Part shown: in pieces, positions 9,633-18,205 of the stretch
Numbering within the stretch: the first letter of the stretch is position 1
How the letters are laid out: every line of letters starts with the position of its first letter
DNA from: Nodularia sphaerocarpa UHCC 0038
GTDB lineage: Bacteria > Cyanobacteriota > Cyanobacteriia > Cyanobacteriales > Nostocaceae
Direction of reading: 5' to 3'
DNA: 64,000 nucleotides
Assembly (NCBI RefSeq): GCF_022376295.1
Contig: NZ_CP060140.1
Coordinates: forward strand, 4,220,356-4,284,355
Translations under genes and position numbers: made by a program
Notes under the pieces: model-generated
Database searches by the model: none
The model's input: the letters and a program-made list of their open reading frames with translations, nothing else
Told to the model about the DNA's origin: nothing

Positions 9633-10172
9633 TCAACTAGCAGGTTTTACTTCTTCTTTAGGTGTCAGGTCTAATTCTAGTTGTTCTTCTTGGTGACTGT
9701 ATTCTAATATTTGGGGCAGTTGTTCAAGTTGAAAATACTGATGAAATTTGGGTGTGACTTGTAGGGAGTAGGAGCGAGAATCATTGTCTCGGCGTTTCCG
9801 CACAAAACCAAGTTCTACCAGTTCTGGGACGTGTTGATATACTCCTGAACCGCGCATTTCGATTAAATCGGTCTGGAGTATGGGATTATTTAAGGCGATC
9901 GCAGCTAATGTCCTTAATGCTCCCAAGCCTAATTCTACAGGAATGAGTGTTTGTACCAAGTCATGAAAATCAGACCGCAATTGCAAACTATAACCTGTGG
10001 GAGTTTCTACCACTTCTAAGGCAGTTTCTCTGTGAGCATAATTATCCATTAGTTCCATTATGCCTTCTTCCACTGCGGCGCGATCGCACCCTGCATACTC
10101 GGCGATTTCGCTCAGGGACAAGGGCTTACCTTTTAAATACAGAATCGCTTCTATCTTTGTTGCTGTAGTCAT
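9633..10172 (-). CDS. scpB: Segregation and condensation protein B
   Basis: ScpB is the winged-helix kleisin-associated subunit of the SMC-ScpA-ScpB complex that compacts and segregates the chromosome. The protein has 179 residues, normal for the family. Two winged-helix modules are seen: about 1-75, beginning ATKIEAILYLKGKPLSLSEIA, and 85-165. scpA is not adjacent, so the usual scpA-scpB pairing is not kept here. The start ATG at 10172 lies inside a heptamer repeat array, and no ordinary ribosome-binding site is seen. ispD lies upstream on the same strand, 93 bases away. Confidence 0.9.
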   Translation of the reverse strand: MTTATKIEAILYLKGKPLSLSEIAEYAGCDRAAVEEGIMELMDNYAHRETALEVVETPTGYSLQLRSDFHDLVQTLIPVELGLGALRTLAAIALNNPILQTDLIEMRGSGVYQHVPELVELGFVRKRRDNDSRSYSLQVTPKFHQYFQLEQLPQILEYSHQEEQLELDLTPKEEVKPAS

Positions 10173-10223
10173 TAGTCATTAGTCATTAGTCATTGGTCAT
10201 TAGTCATTAGTCATTAGTCATTG
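10168..10223. repeat. STRR heptamer array (GTCATTR, eight copies) covering the scpB start
   Basis: Eight tandem copies of GTCATTA or GTCATTG fill the ispD-scpB gap and run into the scpB start codon. On the minus strand they read as repeats of AATGACT, so each copy contains an ATG. The last ATG opens scpB. Confidence 0.92.
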
Positions 10224-10265
10224 GGGAATCTTAATTTTCCCCCCTGCACCCTGCCCCTCTGCCTC

Positions 10266-10943
10266 TTATCGGTTACTGAGGATAAATTCGGCGATCGCTA
10301 AATCTTGAGGAGTGGTAATTTTTAAATTAGTTTCTTCACCTGGGACAATTTGGACTTCAATACCGCATTTTTCAAATAAAGCCGCATCATCGGTAACTTC
10401 CCAACCTTGACGCACACCTTGGGCGTGACATTCTTTCAATAACTTGACATTAAACCCTTGAGGTGTTTGTGCTGCCCACAATTGCCGTCGGTCGGGTGTG
10501 CTTTGAATAATGCCATGATCATCCACAACTTTGATGGTATCTTTCACGGGTACAGCCGCAATTAAACCAGAACATTGGCGAATCGCTTCGGCGCAGGAGT
10601 CGAGTAAATCTGGGGTCGCCAAACATCGTGCGCCGTCGTGGATTAATACTTGTTCTGCGGTGGCTGGGAGCGCTTGCAAGCCATTGTAAACTGATTCTTG
10701 ACGGGTGTCCCCCCCGGCAATAAATTCCACTGGTTTAGTCAGATTTAAGTCAGCGAGAATGTCTTTAAACTCCGGCCAATCACAGGGTTGAGAAATAATC
10801 CCGATCCATTTGATTTTACTGGCTGCTGCCGCCGCTTTGAGAGTCCAAGCAATGATTGGTTGCGATCGCACTTCCAGAAGGAGTTTGTTACGGGTTCCTC
10901 CCATTCTTTTGCCGATTCCCGCCGATGGAATGAGTAAATACAC
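10266..10943 (-). CDS. ispD: 2-C-methyl-D-erythritol 4-phosphate cytidylyltransferase
   Basis: IspD transfers CMP from CTP to methylerythritol phosphate in the MEP pathway. The CTP-binding loop PSAGIGKRMGG...NKLLLEV is at the N-terminus, and the IHDGARCL motif is in the middle. I choose the GTG at 10943 (225 residues, starting M-Y-L-L-I-P) because homologues usually begin right at this strand. An upstream TTG at 10955 would add four residues. It may be cotranscribed with scpB, which lies 93 bases downstream past a heptamer array. ispG is found elsewhere in this window. Confidence 0.94.
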   Translation of the reverse strand: MYLLIPSAGIGKRMGGTRNKLLLEVRSQPIIAWTLKAAAAASKIKWIGIISQPCDWPEFKDILADLNLTKPVEFIAGGDTRQESVYNGLQALPATAEQVLIHDGARCLATPDLLDSCAEAIRQCSGLIAAVPVKDTIKVVDDHGIIQSTPDRRQLWAAQTPQGFNVKLLKECHAQGVRQGWEVTDDAALFEKCGIEVQIVPGEETNLKITTPQDLAIAEFILSNR

Positions 10944-11224
10944 AGAAAACCTCAAGACATTAACGACTAATAACCAATAATATAGAACCTCACCCCAACC
11001 CTCTCCTTCTCCCTAGGGGAGACGCTACGCGAAAGTAACCAGAGGGAGCCGGAATTTTGTTGTGCTATTTGATCAGGCGGTCAATCTAAAATCCTAAATC
11101 TAAAATCTAAAATTGAATATGGGGGTCAATCTTAAATCTTAAATCTTAAATCTAAAGTTGTTTGACTAATGACTAATGACTATATTCACCTAAAATTAAG
11201 AGCGAGTACGCGTCAATAAATATT

Positions 11225-12181
11225 ATGCGAGTAGTAGCCCTTGTTCCTGGTGGAATTGGCGACCAAATTCTTTTCTTCCCGACACTAGATGATCTGAAGC
11301 GTTCCTACCCTAACGCTCAATTAGATGTCGTTGTGGAACCCCGGTCAAAGGCTGCCTACCGGGTGAGCAAGTCAGTTAATGATGTCCTGACCTTCGATTA
11401 TAAAGACCGCAACAGTTTGGCGGATTGGAGCAATCTAGTAGGCACGATTCGCGATCGCGAGTATGATGCCGTCATCACTGTGGGACAAAGCTGGTTAATG
11501 GGTCTTTTACTTTGGTTAACAGGGATTCCCACCCGCGTTGGCTACAAAGGCAAAGGAGCAGGTTTTCTCACTGATTCTGTCCCATTCCAACCAAACAAGT
11601 ATGTGGCGGCAGTTTACCACGATTTGCTGCAACCGTTTGGAATTAAAACCCCTTGCCCAGAGTTAGCAGTGAATGTACCGAAACCAGACATTGAGTGGTC
11701 ACAAAATGAACAAAAACGCTTGGGGGTAAATGAAACAGGCTACATATTGATTAATGCTGGTTCTAGTGAGGTATCTCCCACAGGTGTGGATAAACTCTAC
11801 CCTGTGAAAAATTGGCAGCAAATTATTCAGGAATGTCAGCAAAAGCAGCCAGATTTGCCTGTGGTGGTAATTCAAGGATCTGAAAATGAGGAAATTAGGC
11901 GATCGCTCTTGGAGAGGACTCCAGGTGTTAAGGTGACTTCTCCTGATAATATTGGCAAAATAGCTGCCATGATTGGCGGCGCGAGTTTGATGTTATCACC
12001 TGATGACCCACTACTTCAGCTAAGTGTGGCAGTACAAACTTATACTATCGCCCTATTTGGACCCACAGATCCAGCGAAGTTGTTGCCAAAAAGCGATAAA
12101 TTTCTGGCGATTAAATCACCAACAGGTGAAATGGCGGATATTTCACCCCAAACCGTTTTGGATAAAATTTGGGCTGGCTAA
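11225..12181 (+). CDS. Family 9 glycosyltransferase (heptosyltransferase-like)
   Basis: This 318-residue protein resembles the ADP-heptose:LPS heptosyltransferase family (GT9), which has a GT-B fold. The N-terminal VVALVPGGIGDQILFFPTL is the classic GT9 opening, and the C-terminal half has the donor-site region (ALFGPTDPAKLLP near residues 276-288). It probably adds a sugar to lipopolysaccharide or another surface glycan; the donor and acceptor are unknown. The gene is alone and converges on the devA-like gene across a hairpin. Confidence 0.85.
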   Translation: MRVVALVPGGIGDQILFFPTLDDLKRSYPNAQLDVVVEPRSKAAYRVSKSVNDVLTFDYKDRNSLADWSNLVGTIRDREYDAVITVGQSWLMGLLLWLTGIPTRVGYKGKGAGFLTDSVPFQPNKYVAAVYHDLLQPFGIKTPCPELAVNVPKPDIEWSQNEQKRLGVNETGYILINAGSSEVSPTGVDKLYPVKNWQQIIQECQQKQPDLPVVVIQGSENEEIRRSLLERTPGVKVTSPDNIGKIAAMIGGASLMLSPDDPLLQLSVAVQTYTIALFGPTDPAKLLPKSDKFLAIKSPTGEMADISPQTVLDKIWAG

Positions 12182-12184
12182 ACC

Positions 12185-12228
12185 AGTGCTGAGTGCTGAG
12201 AAAAACCTTCCACTCAGCATTAAGCACT
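12185..12228. terminator. Hairpin between convergent genes (glycosyltransferase and devA-like)
   Basis: The 16-base arms at 12185-12200 and 12213-12228 match at 14 positions, around a 12-base loop containing AAAAACC. The right arm runs into the last codons of the devA-like gene. It has no clear U-tract on either strand, so it may be a repeat-derived bidirectional terminator rather than a canonical one. Confidence 0.5.
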
Positions 12229-12921
12229 ACTTAAAGTATTTACATCATTTCTCACGAGATGACCATCTTCCATGTAAATAATCCGGTCAGCGATATCTAA
12301 AATGCGGTTATCGTGGGTGACGAGCAAAATTGTACAGCCTTGCTCTTTGGCTAATTTTTGCATAATTTCCACCACATCGCGCCCCGATTGTTTATCGAGT
12401 GCGGCGGTGGGTTCATCTGCTAAAACAATTTTAGGCTGACTTACCAACGCGCGTGCGATCGCAACCCGTTGTTTTTGTCCACCAGACAAATTATCGGGAT
12501 AGTAATTCAGTCGTTCTCCCAAACCCACTGCTGTAAGCATTTCTTGTGATTGCTTGAGCATTTCCTGGGGCGAAATGTGCGGTTGCACTTCCAAACCCAT
12601 CCGCACGTTCTGGAGTGCTGTTAAGCTACCATGCAAGTTGTGCGCTTGAAAGATATAGCCATTACTTCGCCGGGCTTTTGTTAAATCTTTGGTACTAGCG
12701 CCACAAAGTTCTCTCTCTAAAACTCGCATACTACCAGACTGGACAGAACGCAACCCTCCCACTAAAGTTAGCAGTGTGGTTTTACCAGAACCAGAAGGCC
12801 CTGTCATAATTACAATCTCACCGGCATTAATTGTGAGGTTGATATTGAATAGAACCTGTTTGCTTAGTTGACCACTACCAAAGTAATGATCTAGATTTTC
12901 AATACAGATAACATTAGTCAT
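12220..12921 (-). CDS. devA: DevA-type ABC exporter ATPase
   Basis: This is the ATP-binding subunit of a DevBCA-type exporter. The original system exports heterocyst glycolipids together with TolC, and paralogous clusters serve other lipids or envelope compounds. The protein has 233 residues, with Walker A GPSGSGKTT (41-49), signature LSGGQ (145-149) and Walker B IVLADEPTAALD (165-176). It is the last gene of devB-devC-devA, 96 bases after devC. The start ATG (MTNVICIEN) overlaps one and a half copies of the AATGACY heptamer. The symbol marks the family; several paralogous clusters exist per Nostocales genome, so the heterocyst role is not certain. Confidence 0.88.
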   Translation of the reverse strand: MTNVICIENLDHYFGSGQLSKQVLFNINLTINAGEIVIMTGPSGSGKTTLLTLVGGLRSVQSGSMRVLERELCGASTKDLTKARRSNGYIFQAHNLHGSLTALQNVRMGLEVQPHISPQEMLKQSQEMLTAVGLGERLNYYPDNLSGGQKQRVAIARALVSQPKIVLADEPTAALDKQSGRDVVEIMQKLAKEQGCTILLVTHDNRILDIADRIIYMEDGHLVRNDVNTLSSA

Positions 12922-13017
12922 TGGTCAATCAATTTTAGATTTTAGATTTTAGATTTTGGATTAGCCTGCAATCTAAAATCGCAAATCCAAAATCCAAAAT
13001 TCTTTACTCCCTACTCC

Positions 13018-14199
13018 CTAAAACATATCCGCAGGGTCAGCAGATTGTAATCTTTGAGTGGCGATAATTCCCGAAATAGTACACATAATGATTGTTAGCA
13101 ATAACACAACTACTGCCCTGAATAAAGTCATGTATATTGGTAAATTTGTGGCATTGCGAGCCAATTGGTAAAGTCCCAAAGGTACAACAAATCCGGGAAT
13201 AAAACCCAGGAAAGCTAAAATAATCGCTTCTTCAAAAATCACCCCTAACAGGTATGAATTGGGATAACCCATTGCTTTGAAGGTGGCGTATTCTTTCAAA
13301 TGGGCATTCACGTCAGTCGAAAGAACTTGATAAACAATAATCACACCGACCAGAAATCCCATAGATACGCCCAAACTGAAGATAAATCCAATGGGGCTTT
13401 CACTTTTCCAGTAGGCTTCCTCAAATTGGATAAATTCCTCCCGTGTTAGCACTTTGACATCTTCATTATTTTGCAGGTGCAATTTTAAGGCTGCTCCTAC
13501 CTGCTGGGAGTCATAACCTGGTTGAATATTTATCAAGCCCAGGCTGATACTCCCTACTTGTCGTCTGGGAAATAGTCTTAAAAAATTGTCATCGCTGGAA
13601 ATCAATGTGCCGTCAGCACCAAAGGATGCGCCTAATTTAAATGCGCCAGTAATGTTAATGGTACGTTTATCTACTTCTGTGGATACTGTTTTACCTGCGT
13701 CAATTTGGCGAAATACCTCTTGATATTCACCTCTGGCTCCACGGTCAAAAAGAAAGGAATCAGGTAGTTTAATCTTGTCTAATTGAGCATTGAGTTCTGG
13801 TAAGTCTAAAACAGGCTGTTCATGAGTCACACCAATGGCTTGGACTGAGGTTTTACGGCGTGTTTGGGGATTCTTCCAAGTGATTAAACCGATATACATG
13901 GCTGTAGCTGATTGTACACCTGGAACATCAGCAGCCTGCAATAATCGCCGCCGTGAAAAGGTAGACATATTTTGCATATTGCGGCTTTGCGGACTGATTA
14001 AAATGATGTCTGCTAGCACAGCCCGATTTATGGTAGTGTTGCTGTCGTATAGGGCATTCTGAAAGCCTAGCTGCATAAACATCAGGACATCTGCAAAAGC
14101 AATACCTGCTAAAGCGACTAACAGACGACTTTTATGATGGCTCAGTTGTAACCATCCTAGAGGTGTTCGCCGTTGTAGTTGTTTAATTAATTCGTTCAC
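13018..14199 (-). CDS. devC: DevC-type ABC exporter permease (MacB/FtsX-like)
   Basis: This 393-residue inner-membrane permease has one transmembrane helix near the N-terminus (about 27-48), a large periplasmic domain (about 50-265) and three C-terminal helices (about 270-300, 320-350 and 358-385), the DevC/FtsX topology. The GTG start overlaps the stop of devB (GTGA), so the two are translationally coupled. With DevA and the DevB membrane fusion protein it should form a tripartite efflux pump with an outer-membrane TolC-like protein, which is not encoded here. Confidence 0.88.
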   Translation of the reverse strand: MNELIKQLQRRTPLGWLQLSHHKSRLLVALAGIAFADVLMFMQLGFQNALYDSNTTINRAVLADIILISPQSRNMQNMSTFSRRRLLQAADVPGVQSATAMYIGLITWKNPQTRRKTSVQAIGVTHEQPVLDLPELNAQLDKIKLPDSFLFDRGARGEYQEVFRQIDAGKTVSTEVDKRTINITGAFKLGASFGADGTLISSDDNFLRLFPRRQVGSISLGLINIQPGYDSQQVGAALKLHLQNNEDVKVLTREEFIQFEEAYWKSESPIGFIFSLGVSMGFLVGVIIVYQVLSTDVNAHLKEYATFKAMGYPNSYLLGVIFEEAIILAFLGFIPGFVVPLGLYQLARNATNLPIYMTLFRAVVVLLLTIIMCTISGIIATQRLQSADPADMF

Positions 14200-15497
14200 A
14201 GTTCAATCACCGCCTTAACTTGTAAATTGGTAAATTTAGCGGCTTTTTGGCTGGATGCTGCATCAAGTTTTACATGAGCTTCCACCACTCTGGAGTCAAT
14301 ATTTTCGGTGGGGTCACTGTTAATAATATTTTGCCGTTGCACTTTCGAGGCTACCCAATCGACGGTTCCGACTAATTCACCTGATAGAGAATTACTGGAT
14401 ATTCGCACTCGTTGCTGTGGTTGGACTTTGCTCACGTCGCTTTGATAAATTTCGACAACTGCATACATCTGGTTGGTTTGCCCAATCTCGATAATGCCGT
14501 TATTAGATACCATTTCGCCTGAACGGGTCAGAATGTCAAATATCACGCCGTCTTGGGGCGATATGACATAAGCCTGAGCTAAGTTTGCCTTTGCCTGTTT
14601 CGCGACTGCCAAAGCACGAGTAACTTCTGCTTTTGCTCCGGCGACATCTACCGGACGGACTTCGGCGATGCGGTCTAAGGTAGCAGATGCAACATTAACT
14701 TGCTGGCTGCCGGTGGCTTGAATTCGAGCTAAAACTGTCTGAGCTTCGGTAATTTGCTGGCGACCAGTGCCATCAATGCGTTTGAGAATAGCTCTGGCTT
14801 CACTCAACTGCTGGGTGATGATATCTACACTCAATCGCTTATTGTCAAATAAGGACTGAGAAATTGCTCCTTCTGAGTATAACTGCTGATAGCGTTGAAA
14901 TTCTACTTGGGCGTTTTTCAGTTCTGCTTCTAGCTTGTTAATTGTAGCTTGTTGTGCGGTTTTCTCTCCTTGCCACTGTACTTCTAATCGGGTGACTGTC
15001 TCTGTTTGCTGCCTTTCATCTCCTAGAGTCTGTGCTTGAATACGCCCCATCTCGGCTTTTTGCGCTTGGATTTCGCCTACTTTTGCACCTTCCTGGATTT
15101 TTTCTAAGTTGATCTCTGCTATTTTCACGCCTGCTTCGGCTTCTTGTAATGCGGCTTGTAAGCGATCGCGGTTATCTAAAATTGCGATCGCCTCCCCAGC
15201 TTTTACCTGATCTCCCTCTTTGACTAAAAGCTTCTCTACCCGGCTACCTTGACTCAATGACGGTGCGGAAAGTTTAATTACTTTACCTTTGGGTTCTAAT
15301 CTTCCCAAGGCTGTGACTGTTTTAATTTGCGGTATGCTCACCTGGGCGGTGGGAGTTGTTTCAGACGGTTGTGATTGCCAAAATTTGTAACCTGTTGTGC
15401 CGGAGATCGCCAAACTTGTAGCTACTGCCAACATAATCAGTTGGCGAGAGCTAGGCTTAAAGAATGCAGAACCTTTAGCTGTGCTATGAGGTACCAT
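14196..15497 (-). CDS. devB: DevB-type HlyD-family membrane fusion protein
   Basis: This 433-residue periplasmic adaptor of the exporter has an N-terminal membrane anchor (about 20-38), a lipoyl/biotinyl-like half motif (VKEGDQVKAGEAIAILDNRD, about 91-110) and a long coiled-coil hairpin rich in Gln/Glu/Ala (about 115-300). The second lipoyl half and beta-barrel follow (AYVISPQDGVIFDIL, then the 340-430 region). It is the first gene of devBCA and faces a TetR regulator across a 101-base gap with repeat operators, so it is probably controlled by that regulator. Confidence 0.9.
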   Translation of the reverse strand: MVPHSTAKGSAFFKPSSRQLIMLAVATSLAISGTTGYKFWQSQPSETTPTAQVSIPQIKTVTALGRLEPKGKVIKLSAPSLSQGSRVEKLLVKEGDQVKAGEAIAILDNRDRLQAALQEAEAGVKIAEINLEKIQEGAKVGEIQAQKAEMGRIQAQTLGDERQQTETVTRLEVQWQGEKTAQQATINKLEAELKNAQVEFQRYQQLYSEGAISQSLFDNKRLSVDIITQQLSEARAILKRIDGTGRQQITEAQTVLARIQATGSQQVNVASATLDRIAEVRPVDVAGAKAEVTRALAVAKQAKANLAQAYVISPQDGVIFDILTRSGEMVSNNGIIEIGQTNQMYAVVEIYQSDVSKVQPQQRVRISSNSLSGELVGTVDWVASKVQRQNIINSDPTENIDSRVVEAHVKLDAASSQKAAKFTNLQVKAVIEL

Positions 15498-15520
15498 AAG
15501 CCCCCTCTTTTACGTATAAG

Positions 15521-15562
15521 TAAACTGTTTAGTTCATTTGTTATCTTACTAAACTAAACTGT
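15521..15562. promoter_or_regulatory. Putative operator between devBCA and the TetR gene
   Basis: In the divergent 101-base gap, GTTTAGTT (15527-15534) and AACTAAAC (15552-15559) form an exact 8-base inverted repeat. TAAACTGT also occurs twice as a direct repeat (15521-15528 and 15555-15562). The position between two divergent genes fits a TetR binding site that controls both. No footprint is implied; this is from symmetry and location only. Confidence 0.5.
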
Positions 15563-15598
15563 ACATTCTAATAATGTCAAGAGTCCAAAAATCTGAAT

Positions 15599-16477
15599 AT
15601 GAAAAAGAAACAGCCAAAAAGTAATCAGGTAGAGCGTTTGCTCTCACCAGAAAAAGTTGAAGCGATTCTCGCTGGTGCTATGCAAGAATTTTTAGCAAAT
15701 GGCTATGCAGCCACAACAATGGATAAGGTGACAGCAGCAGCAGGAGTCTCCAAAACAACGGTTTACAGCTACTTTCAGGATAAAGAGAGATTATTCATTG
15801 CGCTGATTGAGCGACTAGCCCAGGAAAATTTTCGGGCTGTATTTAATCCCCAAGACCCGCATTTCCTGGAAGGAGAACCTCAAACTGTGTTGCGCCGTTT
15901 AGCAACCAACATTTTGGTACGGATGACCGAACAACAGGAAGTATTGAATTTAGTCAGAGTGATTATCGGTGAGTCTGGACGTTTCCCGTTGCTGGCGCAA
16001 GAGTTTGTGCGTAATATACACAAACCTGCTTTGGAAATGGTAACGCAATATTTTACAGACCATCCAGAACTGCAACTACCTGATGCAGAAGTAGCGGCGC
16101 GGATTTTTGTGGGGACATTAGTACATTTCACCATTATTCAGAATATGCTACATAGTCACCAGTTGTTACCAATGGAGCGCGATCGCCTGATTACTCATCT
16201 GATTAACTTACTCACAAGTAATCAAACACCCAACCCGCCAAACGTCAATCAGTATTCCGGTACTGTTCAGAAATCGCCCAGGCGCAAACGTACTGCGTCG
16301 GGTAAATTTAAAATGGATTATGGTCGTGAACCGAAACATCTCAGGTCAATGCGACTCACAGATACAGCTTGGGAAAAGCTCGCAGAATTAGCATCTGAAA
16401 ATAATTTGACCAGAAGTGAGGCGATCGAAATTTTTGCCCGTAACGGTACTTTAGATGATCAAAACTCCCAAACATAG
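15599..16477 (+). CDS. TetR-family regulator with C-terminal ribbon-helix-helix-like tail
   Basis: This 292-residue protein is about 90 residues longer than a usual TetR. Residues 18-65 form the TetR DNA-binding domain (MDKVTAAAGVSKTTVYSYF at 41-59), and 70-208 the ligand domain. A basic linker follows (PRRKRTASGKFKM, 227-239). Residues 248-285 resemble a CopG/ribbon-helix-helix unit: a strand (LRSMRLTD), then AWEKLAELASENNLTRSEAI. The gene is divergent from devBCA and is the likely regulator of that exporter; the ligand is unknown. The TetR part is clear, while the RHH assignment is by pattern. Confidence 0.85.
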   Translation: MKKKQPKSNQVERLLSPEKVEAILAGAMQEFLANGYAATTMDKVTAAAGVSKTTVYSYFQDKERLFIALIERLAQENFRAVFNPQDPHFLEGEPQTVLRRLATNILVRMTEQQEVLNLVRVIIGESGRFPLLAQEFVRNIHKPALEMVTQYFTDHPELQLPDAEVAARIFVGTLVHFTIIQNMLHSHQLLPMERDRLITHLINLLTSNQTPNPPNVNQYSGTVQKSPRRKRTASGKFKMDYGREPKHLRSMRLTDTAWEKLAELASENNLTRSEAIEIFARNGTLDDQNSQT

Positions 16478-16501
16478 ACATCTATTGATCACAAAACTCC
16501 T

Positions 16502-16523
16502 GTAAAGACGTTCCATGATCTAC
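16502..16523. repeat. Degenerate half of the 28-bp palindrome family
   Basis: GTAAAGACGTTCCATG keeps the left arm and centre of the palindrome found at 9549, but the right arm is reduced to ATCTAC. It looks like a decayed copy, just downstream of the TetR gene. Confidence 0.55.
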
Positions 16524-16684
16524 ATTCTTTGTGGGAGATATTTAATTATGTATATACATGGTGATGAATTAAATAACATACAAAAACAGGTTTGTAACTT
16601 GCATCAAATTCTCCCCTTTCCTTCATTCTCCCCTCTCCTTACTAAGGAGAGGGGCTGGGGGTGAGGTTCTTAAGGCTGAGGTTC

Positions 16685-17164
16685 TTAAGAAAATATCTCA
16701 AAAAAAGTATCATCTAAGTCATAGCCGAGCATTTGCGCCATAGACTTTAACCGCGATTGACTGGGGATACCTTGTTCCTTTAACCAATCACCTAAAATAA
16801 AGATTTTGTGCATCAGAAATATTTCTAAAGCTTCAGGGTTATATTGAATACCTTCTTTAGCACTAAATTGGTGTGGTACAAGCATGGCAGTATAACGAGC
16901 AAATTCTCCAGATTTCCAATCGAGTAAAAATGGCAACCAGGGATATTTGGCATCCAAACGCACAAACCACAGCCTTAACTCTGGAATTTCGGAAAGTTCG
17001 CGGGGGTCTCCAGGTTCTAAGGCATATTGTATATCAAAACTTAGTTGCTGTTCGTGAGATGCAATGGTCGCCTTCTCTTCCAGCAGTTGCGAAATCACCG
17101 TTAAGGCAGGTGAAATATCTAGATTGTTAACGCAGTCAGTATCCAGGATAATCGTGATAGTCAT
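16685..17164 (-). CDS. CRR6-like NDH-1 maturation factor (DUF1817)
   Basis: This 159-residue soluble protein resembles the cyanobacterial and chloroplast CRR6 family. In plants CRR6 is needed for maturation of NdhI and assembly of the NDH-1 hydrophilic arm, and the cyanobacterial homologue acts similarly. The conserved core ELRLWFVRLDAKYPWLPFL and YNPEALEIFLMHKIF is what I recognise. There is no signal peptide or transmembrane segment. It is monocistronic and divergent from furC. The assignment is from memory of the family, not from an alignment. Confidence 0.7.
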   Translation of the reverse strand: MTITIILDTDCVNNLDISPALTVISQLLEEKATIASHEQQLSFDIQYALEPGDPRELSEIPELRLWFVRLDAKYPWLPFLLDWKSGEFARYTAMLVPHQFSAKEGIQYNPEALEIFLMHKIFILGDWLKEQGIPSQSRLKSMAQMLGYDLDDTFFEIFS

Positions 17165-17486
17165 TGATGCTTAACAGTAGGATCGACAATACAGACTACC
17201 AGCTTTTGTGGGTTGGATGCGACATTTGCACCCATTTAACTCTTTAATATATGTATACCCACCTAAATTTTGCAGACATAACACCTGCCTAAAGATGGAC
17301 ATTTGCCACAATTTTAAGTTAAAGTTGTAATGAGTTTGTTTAAGGTTAAAGTAGAATCAAGCCAAAACTAACAATCACACAGCCGCAAAGGTAGAGGCAA
17401 AATAATTAATGTAATATCCTTGCATATCAGAACAATTAATCAACATTGAAACGGGAAAAACCCCTTAATAGTTAACAAATTTAACT
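17165..17486. other. Intergenic region between the CRR6-like gene and furC
   Basis: These 322 bases hold the divergent promoters of the two genes. The sequence is AT-rich, especially from 17320 to 17486. I saw no clear PerR box, NtcA site (GTA-N8-TAC) or RNA gene, and no open frame worth calling. Confidence 0.5.
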
Positions 17487-17936
17487 ATGCAAAATCAATC
17501 GCTATCGACAAAATCCATTCGTTCCTTAGAAGATGCCTTAGAACGGTGTCAACAGCTAGGTATGCGCGTCAGCCGCCAGCGTCGCTTTATATTAGAATTG
17601 CTGTGGCAAGCCAATGAACATCTCTCTGCTAGAGAAATTTATGATCGTCTCAGCCATTCGGGTAAAGATATTGGACACACTTCTGTTTATCAAAATTTAG
17701 AAGCCTTATCAACTCAAGGCATCATTGAGTGTATCGAACGCTGTGACGGGCGTTTATACGGCAACATCAGTGATTCCCATAGTCACGTCAACTGTATTGA
17801 TACAAATCAACTTCTGGATATTCACATAGAACTACCAGAAGAATTGCTCCGTCAAGTGGAAGAAAAAACAGGAGTAAGGATTACAGAATACAGTATTAAC
17901 TTTTACGGTTATCGCAATTCCCCAGAAAAACCATAA
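17487..17936 (+). CDS. furC: Fur-family regulator, FurC/PerR-like
   Basis: This 149-residue metalloregulator has an N-terminal winged helix (about 15-85, recognition region GHTSVYQNLEAL) and a C-terminal dimerisation domain. H98, H100 and C103 (DSHSHVNC) lie in the metal-binding loop. The CxxC pairs that hold structural zinc in many Fur and PerR proteins are absent. The length and lack of CxxC fit the Anabaena FurC (PerR) paralogue rather than FurA or FurB (Zur). FurC controls peroxide response and photosynthesis genes. The paralogue call is by resemblance. A pseudo-receiver gene follows on the same strand 269 bases later. Confidence 0.75.
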   Translation: MQNQSLSTKSIRSLEDALERCQQLGMRVSRQRRFILELLWQANEHLSAREIYDRLSHSGKDIGHTSVYQNLEALSTQGIIECIERCDGRLYGNISDSHSHVNCIDTNQLLDIHIELPEELLRQVEEKTGVRITEYSINFYGYRNSPEKP

Positions 17937-18205
17937 GTTTAAAAGTTTGTAGTGAGGACTTTAGTCCTCATCATCCAGATCAATATTAATATTCGTGGTG
18001 GGTTACGCTGTCGCTTTAGCGCAGCCATTTCCCTTGGGCTATACCCCGACTACGTGACATAACTAATTTAATGCATAAACATAAATAAATGCTGAATACA
18101 GAAATTCTGTAATTGGCTAAAACAAGTGACAATGAGGGGGACTAAGTTTAGCATCAAAAGTCTTTGTGACTGTAAAAAAACAGACGTTGTGTATTTCTGG
18201 ATACT

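Noticed and set aside
12220..15497. Assignment of this cluster as the heterocyst glycolipid exporter itself
   Set aside because: Several paralogous devBCA clusters exist in these genomes, and a TetR neighbour is not diagnostic; only the family is called.
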